Below are positions 1-4,443 of a stretch of DNA of 7,451 nt, piece after piece. Every line of letters starts with the position of its first letter. Positions within the stretch are counted from its first letter, which is position 1. The DNA is taken from NCBI GenBank assembly GCA_015061765.1, contig SUVZ01000181.1, forward strand, positions 1-7,451. Reading direction: 5' to 3'. The translations under genes were made by a program, and so were the position numbers. The DNA is from Lentisphaerota bacterium (GTDB taxonomy: Bacteria; Verrucomicrobiota; Kiritimatiellia; RFP12; UBA1067). A model generated the notes under the pieces. That model saw nothing but the letters and a program-made list of their open reading frames with translations, was not told the DNA's origin and did no database searches.

Positions 1-2
1 AC

Positions 3-680
3 AAGACGCTCATGCGCTACAAGGCGCTTGCGCGGAGGTTCCGTCAGGCGGTAGGGATATGCGATCCCGTGCCTGCGGCATCTGTCCTGCCGGATGGGGA
101 TGAGAATACGGATACAGGAACGGACACTAACGGCCATGCATCAAAATGCGGAAAAGATGCGGAAAACTCCAAGAATGCGGAAAATAAGACGGCTTATGAG
201 GATAAGAGGATTGTTGAGAACAAGGTTCGGACTAATTCTCAAGGAGTTGGGGATGGAGGCAAGAATGGTGGAAGGGATGGTGGAAGTGATGGCATGAGGG
301 ATTGCGTGAGGGACAACATGAGGGATAGCATGAGAGATAGCATGAGAGATAGCGAGAGGGACGGTGTGGGGGATGGATTGAGGGATGGTGAGGGGGATTG
401 CGGTAGAGATTATCCAGATGGGGTTAGTGAAGGAGTGGTAGGTGGCAGGAGCGGTGGCGAATGTGTCGGGAGCGTGGGGAATAGAAGCGGGGTGAATGGA
501 CGCGGAGGGAATGGAAGCCTGAACGATGAGGTGAGGCGGGTTGTAGGGGAGATTCTTGGCGTCTGCGAAGGGACGTTTCTTGATCTTGCCGCCGTACTTG
601 CGCTCAGGATATCCGAAGACACCATCCCCCATCGGTCATACAAGGGCGATTATCGGAAGATCTGCACATTATGTCTATGA
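3..680 (+). CDS. 3' part of unrecognised gene with Asp/Arg/Gly repeat linker
   Basis: The frame is open from the left edge (K-T-L before the first ATG at 12), so this is probably the C-terminal part of a longer protein. I do not recognise the family. Visible parts, numbered from the ATG at 12: a basic stretch (MRYKALARRFRQAVG, 1-15); a hydrophilic Asp/Asn/Thr/Lys-rich stretch (28-75); a 4-residue repeat of the xMRD/GGRD type (86-133); a Gly/Ser/Val/Asn-rich stretch (137-170); and a more ordinary segment (DEVRRVVGEILGVCEG, then LDLAAVLALRIS) ending at the TGA at 678-680. The middle looks disordered and could be a linker between two folded ends. The last residues (KICTLCL) may be out of frame, because the frame that opens just downstream reads as a different, recognisable protein. 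The frame could be non-coding drift in its repeat part; the arginine-rich ends make coding more likely. Confidence 0.45.
   Translation, partial: KTLMRYKALARRFRQAVGICDPVPAASVLPDGDENTDTGTDTNGHASKCGKDAENSKNAENKTAYEDKRIVENKVRTNSQGVGDGGKNGGRDGGSDGMRDCVRDNMRDSMRDSMRDSERDGVGDGLRDGEGDCGRDYPDGVSEGVVGGRSGGECVGSVGNRSGVNGRGGNGSLNDEVRRVVGEILGVCEGTFLDLAAVLALRISEDTIPHRSYKGDYRKICTLCL
267..410 (+). repeat. Degenerate 12-bp tandem repeat (about 12 units, 4 residues each)
   Basis: Twelve consecutive 12-bp units can be laid out in frame, encoding GGRD, GGSD, GMRD, CVRD, NMRD, SMRD, SMRD, SERD, GVGD, GLRD, GEGD and CGRD. The Asp codon (GAT/GAC) is invariant and Arg precedes it in nine units. The best-preserved units are near 316-351 (agggatagcatg, agagatagcatg, agagatagcgag). 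The + strand here is almost all purine plus T, with very few C. Period 12 preserves the reading frame, which fits a slippage-expanded linker in a translated gene. Confidence 0.8.
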
Positions 681-1125
681 GAGTGCGCGTTCCTATCTGA
701 CTTACAAGGGGGGTGTCGACGGGACTCCTCTTGACACATTCGAGAACAGACGTGCGAAAGCGCATGCGCCGGAGTTCTCATCCGGTGCAAAGATATCGGT
801 TAAAGAGCGGACAGGCAAGGGTCCCATGAAAAAGGATGAACAGCAGATCGTTCTGTCGTTTCCTGCGGCGCACGGCACGGATTCGCTTTCGCGTCCGTTC
901 GACTATGAGGTGCGGGCTGAGTATGTGGAAGGTGATGTCATAAGACCAATGTGCACAAAGCGCATATACCAGCCCAGTGTGCAATGGAGCGTGAAGCGAG
1001 ATGCAAAGACGGTCACCTGCGTGTTTGGAGCTTGTGAATTGCCTTCGCACAAGCTCCGTTTTGCCGTAACCCCGCTCAATTCCCTTGGTCAGCGCGGAAG
1101 GCCTCTCTATCTTGAGCGGGCATGA
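661..1125 (+). pseudogene. Metallophosphoesterase-like C-terminal fragment, catalytic part missing
   Basis: The reading starts around SAHYVYESARSYL and runs to the TGA at 1123-1125. The segment GVDGTPLDTFENR resembles the strand that closes calcineurin-like phosphoesterase domains. It is followed by an Ig/fibronectin-like C-terminal domain (SVKERTGKG, then LSFPAAHGT, FDYEVRAEYVEGD, KRIYQPS, VTCVFGACELPS, RFAVTPLNSLGQRGRP) of the kind seen at the end of secreted metallophosphoesterases in Lentisphaerota and Bacteroidota; this is recall of family pattern, not a search. None of the metal-binding motifs (DxH, GDxxD, GNH, GHxH) is present. The frame differs from the gene upstream (frame shift between about 640 and 680), no ribosome binding site is seen, and the last residues (YLERA) look out of frame. 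I infer a truncated or frameshifted relic. An alternative is a sequencing or assembly indel joining larger pieces. Confidence 0.5.
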
Positions 1126-1258
1126 TGTGATACGGCCTTCGTTCCTGTCCATTGAATTTCACCTTGACTCTGAAGGTCGGGTTGTGATACCTTACCAGAC
1201 GGTCAGGAAAGGATTTCGTCTCGCTTATGGGATGATGGCTAAGGAAAAGATGAGATGA
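1070..1258 (+). pseudogene. Open frame of unknown origin ending by ATGA overlap on the propeller gene
   Basis: A third frame opens after a TAA at 1067-1069 and runs to a TGA at 1256-1258. It overlaps the end of the phosphoesterase fragment. From about 1118 it reads as normal protein: GHDVIRPSFLSIEFHLDSEG, then RVVIPYQTVRKGFRLAYG and MMAKEKMR. The composition is mixed and protein-like, and the stop overlaps the next start as ATGA, the usual arrangement for coupled genes in an operon. There is no ATG until 1232; only TTG (1085, 1112) or GTG (1127) could start it, none with a clear ribosome binding site. The simplest reading is the 3' end of a gene whose 5' part was lost, or the continuation of the phosphoesterase fragment after a second one-base shift near 1095-1118. 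I do not recognise the sequence. Confidence 0.35.
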
Positions 1259-2556
1259 CTTTTTTATTTGCGATAGTCGCACTTCTGTCGGTAGTTGCGG
1301 ATAAGGCTGCGCCATTTCCGGAGTTTTCCGCTCCTCGGGCGATAACTTCAGGTCCGAAAGATCATTTTTTCGCGAATTACTACGCTATCAATGCCTGGAG
1401 CAAGGATAATCGCTATGTGCTCGTGCTTGAGACAGACATTAAAAACACGCTTCCAGACGGACGTGCGGCGACTATCGGAGTGGTTGACACCCTCGACGGC
1501 AACAGATTTATCCCTTTTTCGACTACGCGCTGCTGGAACTTTCAGGAGGCGGCAATGGCGCATTGGCTGCCGGGGCAGAAGGATACACTCGTATTCAACG
1601 ATATGCGGGAAGGCAGGTTTTGCGCAGTGGTGATGAACTGGAAGACAAAGGAAGAGCGGGTTTTCCCATATCCGGTGGCTGCAGTCTCGGAAGATGGTCA
1701 ATGGGCCATATCCATCAACTATGCGCGTCTTTTTGTAACCCGTCCCGATTACGGCTACTATGGCAATGGCCAAGATCCGCGGAAGGGGGAAGTGTTTCCC
1801 GTGGATGACGGACTTTTTCTGGTTGATATGCGCACCGGCAGGGCCAAACTCATAGTCAGTTGCGCTGCCGTCAAGGATATGGTCCCGGCGGTGAAGGGGA
1901 ATAATGCAATGAGTTATCTCTGCCATGTCGTATTCTCCAAGGATGGCGAGCGGCTTTACTTCCTTTCTCGTTCCGTTGAGGAATCGTATGAAGGCGTCAA
2001 GAAATTCAAGGGTGTCAAATGGCAGACTACGGCCTTTACCTGCAATGTCGACGGGAGCAACATCCGCCGTTGCTTCCCCGACGGCTGGGGAAGTTCGCAT
2101 TTCAATTGGAAGCCGCCGCTTTCGGAGCGCGACGCGCGTACGATGGCGGTTACCGCCAACTGGCAGAATCGGGTTTACACGCATATCGAATTTACGGTTG
2201 GAGAAGAGGCCAATGCCCGGCAGATCGGTGGGGACGCGATGAATTTCGATGGACATTGTCTTTATACTCCCGACGGCAAATTCATTTCCGGCGACGGTTA
2301 TTGGGATGACGATTTCTACCGCAATTGGAAGATGGTCCGCCTTGCTGATGATAAGATAAAGGATATCGGCAAATTCTATGTTCCAGAAGTCTATCGTGAT
2401 GTATATTGCCGTTGCGATTTGCATCCTCGCTGGCGGCCGGATGGAAAACAGCTCGGTTTCAATTCGGTGCATGAGGGTTCTCGTCAGGTCTATGTTATGG
2501 ATGTAATCAAAAATCCACCGTCAATTGCAGATGTAAGTGGACAGGATCGACGGTAG
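1255..2556 (+). CDS. Secreted TolB/PD40-type beta-propeller protein (oligogalacturonate-lyase-like family)
   Basis: A 433-residue protein beginning with a short hydrophobic export signal (MTFLFAIVALLSVVA), unusual in lacking a positive n-region. The body has propeller-blade motifs: WLPG followed by TLVFNDM (about 104-117); AVSEDGQWAISINYARL and RPDYGYYG (143-170), a signature I associate with a conserved secreted beta-propeller family near glycan-degradation genes; GHCLYTPDGKFISGDG (333-348); and CDLHPRWRPDGKQLGF through RQVYVMDV (388-417), a classical PD40 blade. Oligogalacturonate lyase (PL22) shares this type of propeller, but the catalytic His/metal set cannot be assigned by eye. I therefore infer a periplasmic or surface glycan-binding or lyase-like role without naming a reaction. 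ATG 1255 is chosen because AAGGA (1241-1245) lies 9 nt upstream and an in-frame stop (1240-1242) blocks extension. The stop of an upstream frame overlaps this ATG, suggesting translational coupling. The protein is apparently intact. Confidence 0.85.
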   Translation: MTFLFAIVALLSVVADKAAPFPEFSAPRAITSGPKDHFFANYYAINAWSKDNRYVLVLETDIKNTLPDGRAATIGVVDTLDGNRFIPFSTTRCWNFQEAAMAHWLPGQKDTLVFNDMREGRFCAVVMNWKTKEERVFPYPVAAVSEDGQWAISINYARLFVTRPDYGYYGNGQDPRKGEVFPVDDGLFLVDMRTGRAKLIVSCAAVKDMVPAVKGNNAMSYLCHVVFSKDGERLYFLSRSVEESYEGVKKFKGVKWQTTAFTCNVDGSNIRRCFPDGWGSSHFNWKPPLSERDARTMAVTANWQNRVYTHIEFTVGEEANARQIGGDAMNFDGHCLYTPDGKFISGDGYWDDDFYRNWKMVRLADDKIKDIGKFYVPEVYRDVYCRCDLHPRWRPDGKQLGFNSVHEGSRQVYVMDVIKNPPSIADVSGQDRR

Positions 2557-2565
2557 GCATGTAAA

Positions 2566-2582
2566 CTCCCTTTTTTAGGGAG
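2566..2582 (+). terminator. Small hairpin just after the propeller gene
   Basis: CTCCCT (2566-2571) and AGGGAG (2577-2582) form a perfect 6-bp stem with a T5 loop, 9 nt after the stop codon. The position suits a terminator, but no T-run follows the stem, so it would be weak or Rho-assisted, or could act only as an mRNA 3'-end stabiliser. Confidence 0.35.
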
Positions 2583-2607
2583 AGTGATTGGCATTTGGGC
2601 ATCGAGG

Positions 2608-2645
2608 AATTACGGTTTTGCCATCCTGGCGGTTTCTCCGTAATT
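2608..2645. promoter_or_regulatory. Interrupted inverted repeat upstream of the regulator gene
   Basis: AATTACGG (2608-2615) and CCGTAATT (2638-2645) are perfect 8-bp inverted arms separated by 22 bp; an inner GCC/GGC pair (2620-2622, 2628-2630) can stack inside. It may be a pair of half-sites for a dimeric regulator, or an RNA hairpin if upstream transcription reads through. It lies about 25 bp upstream of the proposed -10 element. Confidence 0.35.
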
Positions 2646-2660
2646 TCGTACATTGTTTGT

Positions 2661-2678
2661 CATTATTGTGATATAATG
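2661..2678. promoter_or_regulatory. Extended -10 promoter overlapped by an operator-like palindrome
   Basis: TGATATAAT (2669-2677) is a consensus extended -10 element (TGn-TATAAT). The region 16-18 bp upstream has no good -35 (TACATT at 2649-2654), consistent with extended -10 dependence. CATTAT (2661-2666) and ATAATG (2673-2678) form a perfect 6-bp inverted repeat with a 6-bp spacer that covers the -10, as expected for an operator whose occupancy blocks RNA polymerase. The predicted transcription start is near 2684, just before the regulator gene. The coincidence of an AT-rich -10 with a palindrome could be chance. Confidence 0.55.
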
Positions 2679-2688
2679 TGTGCCGTTT

Positions 2689-3801
2689 ATGAGGAGAGCT
2701 TTCAGATTGCCGCCGTTCAAGGTGGACCGTTCGCTGCATATAGGCTTGGCGGTTCAGCTTGCGGATGCGTTGCGCACCGCAATTCACACCGGATACTATG
2801 CGCCGGGTGACGTGTTGCCGCCGATACGCGACATGTCCGCGATGACCGGGGTGAGCAGTGTGCTGGTCTCCCGCGCTATACGGATTCTGAAGGATGAGCG
2901 CCTGGTGTGTCCGCGGCCGCATGCGGGGATAGAGGTGTGCGCGGAAAGCCATCCCATGTGGAGGGGGCAGGTGATGATACTGGTTCCGTCCGGTGGCTCC
3001 ATCCAGTATCTTACCGTGGTGGGCGATGCCCTGCGAGACGCATTGACTGCGGCCGGATATCTTCCGCTGATAGTGACCGTCCCCAGAAAGGCTGACGGCA
3101 CCTATGACTATTCGCTTCTCGAGCTGATGCTCCGCCAGCAGATGGATGTTGTGGTCCAGCTGCACGACCAGCCGGAGATATCCAGATGGCTTTCGGACAA
3201 GAAAATATCCTTTGTGCGCTTTACGCAGCTTGGCGGCGGATCGTATCGGGGGTGCCTCTGCACGGTCTTGCGCAGGATGGATGCCGCCGTCGCCGATTTT
3301 GTTGCCGACTGCCGCAGGAAGGGCGTTTCCCGGGTTCTTCAGGTTTCGATGGATTCAAAACGCGCCGTCGACGTTTGCAAGGCATTCCGCGGAACGGGAA
3401 TTTCGGTTGATGAGTGGAAGGTCGTCACGCGCGTCGGCCGGCATATTCCCGGGCCGGCGGTCACCCGCGGCACCATCGATGCGTTTGCCGCACGGTTTGC
3501 CGCCGAAGGCCGCAGATGGCTTCCGGACGTAATGTTTTTCCAGGACGACTACCTTGCGACGGGCGCGCTCATGGCCTTGCAGGCGGAGGCGATCCGCATC
3601 CCCGAGGATGTGGCGGTGGTTACATGGGCGAACATCGACTGCGGGTGCGGTCCGGTGTTCGTGAAGCCGATGACGCGCATGGAAACGGATGCTCAGGCCG
3701 ACGGGAGATACCTCGCCGACATGGTCATCGAAGGTCTCCGTACGGGCAGATACAGTTCGGGCGTGGTTTCGCCTAAATATGTCCGTGGAGAGACCTTCTG
3801 A
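2689..3801 (+). CDS. GntR-type HTH / LacI-type sensor hybrid transcription regulator
   Basis: A 370-residue DNA-binding regulator from ATG 2689. An N-terminal GntR-like winged helix-turn-helix (about residues 20-75) contains HTGYYAPGDVLPPIRDMSA and GVSSVLVSRAIRILKDERLV, matching the GntR pattern of 'G-x-L-P-x-x-R-x-L' followed by recognition helix and wing. From about residue 90 a periplasmic-binding-protein type I fold follows: VMILVPSGGS, ALTAAGYLPLIVTVP, DVVVQLHD, and near the end DVMFFQDDYLATGALMAL and IRIPEDVAVVTWAN, a typical LacI/GalR C-terminal pattern. Such AraR-like hybrids bind sugars and repress carbohydrate genes. It sits between the propeller gene and the secreted glycosidase genes, so it probably controls them. 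The start is uncertain: ATG 2689 has no ribosome binding site and would leave a leader of about 5 nt. TTG 2707, preceded by GAGGAG (2691-2696, spacing 10), fits better with the promoter at 2669-2677. GTG 2680 overlaps that promoter and is unlikely. The ligand is unknown. Confidence 0.9.
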   Translation: MRRAFRLPPFKVDRSLHIGLAVQLADALRTAIHTGYYAPGDVLPPIRDMSAMTGVSSVLVSRAIRILKDERLVCPRPHAGIEVCAESHPMWRGQVMILVPSGGSIQYLTVVGDALRDALTAAGYLPLIVTVPRKADGTYDYSLLELMLRQQMDVVVQLHDQPEISRWLSDKKISFVRFTQLGGGSYRGCLCTVLRRMDAAVADFVADCRRKGVSRVLQVSMDSKRAVDVCKAFRGTGISVDEWKVVTRVGRHIPGPAVTRGTIDAFAARFAAEGRRWLPDVMFFQDDYLATGALMALQAEAIRIPEDVAVVTWANIDCGCGPVFVKPMTRMETDAQADGRYLADMVIEGLRTGRYSSGVVSPKYVRGETF

Positions 3802-3814
3802 ATCTTGACGAAAA

Positions 3815-3820
3815 GGAGAA
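3815..3820 (+). promoter_or_regulatory. Strong ribosome binding site before a short reading frame
   Basis: An AGGAGA core within AAAAGGAGAAA lies 6 nt before ATG 3827. It is nearly the same as the site before the 846-aa gene (AAAGGAGAAAA before ATG 4444). It marks 3827 as a genuine or former translation start. Confidence 0.6.
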
Positions 3821-3826
3821 ACGACA

Positions 3827-3962
3827 ATGACGCGCCAGGCAAAGCTCAGCGGATCCTACAGGGTGAAGGGAAACTGTACGGCAACGAAAACGATATGCCG
3901 TCGGAAAGGTGACTGTGCGCAAGGTGATCGACGCGCGTAAGTCCGGCAGGACAAAGGAATGA
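3827..3962 (+). pseudogene. Short frame after a strong RBS; probable collapsed gene
   Basis: From ATG 3827 a 37-codon frame begins MTRQAKLSGSYRVKG and ends at TAA 3938-3940. It becomes Cys/Arg/Thr-rich and unnatural after about codon 16 (NCTATKTICRRKGDC). In another frame, from 3867 to a TGA at 3960-3962, the DNA reads more naturally: RYAVGKVTVRKVIDARKSG then RTKE. A one-base shift near 3860-3890 would join the two into a basic protein of about 44 residues. Either this is a small basic protein broken by one indel, or the start and end of a larger gene left after an internal deletion, as in the GH2 relic that follows. The true-peptide alternative (37 aa) cannot be excluded. I do not recognise either part. 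Confidence 0.35.
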
Positions 3963-3969
3963 CACAGTG

Positions 3970-4407
3970 ATGAGGAAAGCATTGATTGCGATTGTCGCCG
4001 CATTGATGAATGCCGCGGCGGTACAGGCGATGGAAACAAAGTCCCTTGACGGACTTTGTGAGTTTCGTTTTGAATGCGATCGAATGGTGGAAGATGTTGA
4101 ACTTCCACGTTTCAAAGCCGATGACCGCATGGTCGTGTGCGATCCGCGCGGCAAGGCGCAGATGACGGAGGTCCATCAGGCGGAATACACCAAGCTCATG
4201 CTGGAAGAGCTTTTCGCGATTCCTGAAATCGCCGGTATCGCCATCTGGCAGATGACGGACGCAAAAACCTACACGCGCCGTACCCGCGGGTTCTATACGC
4301 GTTCATACGGTGTGAACACGGGCGGAATTTTCGATCTTTACCGTCGTCCGAAAATGGCGGTAGAATCGGTGCGGGAAGTCTTTTCGGCAAAAATCGAACG
4401 GGACTGA
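3970..4407 (+). pseudogene. GH2 glycosidase relic: signal peptide + N-terminus fused to last barrel strand
   Basis: A 145-residue frame with two recognisable ends. Residues 1-20 are a signal peptide (MRKALIAIVAALMNAAAVQA), followed by KSLDGLCEFRF and VELPRFKADDRMVV, the usual start of the GH2 sugar-binding domain of beta-galactosidase/glucuronidase-like enzymes. From about residue 58 it reads DPRGKAQMTEVHQAEY, then LFAIPEIAGIAIWQMTDAKT and GVNTGGIFDLYRRPK, the last helix and eighth strand of a GH2 TIM barrel and the family C-terminus. Several hundred residues that normally lie between, including the acid/base Glu and the nucleophile Glu, are absent, while the frame is kept (junction about 4132-4160). 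The product cannot be a working GH2 enzyme. AAAGGA (3953-3958) supports ATG 3970 or GTG 3967. It lies between the regulator and a secreted protein gene, where a working glycosidase would be expected. A secreted mini-protein with a new role is possible but unlikely. Confidence 0.8.
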
Positions 4408-4430
4408 AGGTAAATTTAACAAGACACTTA

Positions 4431-4436
4431 AAGGAG
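4431..4436 (+). promoter_or_regulatory. Ribosome binding site of the 846-aa gene
   Basis: AAGGAG with A-rich flanks lies 7 nt before ATG 4444. Only 36 bp separate the GH2 relic stop from this ATG and no promoter is evident, so the two are probably co-transcribed. Confidence 0.75.
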
Positions 4437-4443
4437 AAAAACC

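Noticed and set aside
141..632. Antisense open frame with regular Ile/Pro/His repeats
   Set aside because: It is the mirror of the 12-bp repeat on the + strand; the repeat makes any frame open, so periodicity is not independent evidence of coding.
1348..2472. Long antisense open frame (374 codons, - strand) opposite the beta-propeller gene
   Set aside because: It is fully contained in a well-supported gene, has no ribosome binding site, and its translation shows no domain pattern. It is a by-product of codon use on the opposite strand.
2595..2810. Short + strand frame across the intergenic region into the regulator gene
   Set aside because: It overlaps the promoter and the helix-turn-helix coding region, is Cys-rich, and has no ribosome binding site.
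2575..3165. Antisense open frame (196 codons, - strand) over the regulator promoter and 5' end
   Set aside because: The translation is His/Gln/Arg-rich and low in hydrophobic residues, and it lies opposite a clear GntR helix-turn-helix.
3805..3834. TTGACG (3805-3810) as a -35 box for the operon after the regulator
   Set aside because: No -10-like sequence exists 16-18 bp downstream; the site overlaps a ribosome binding site and start codon.
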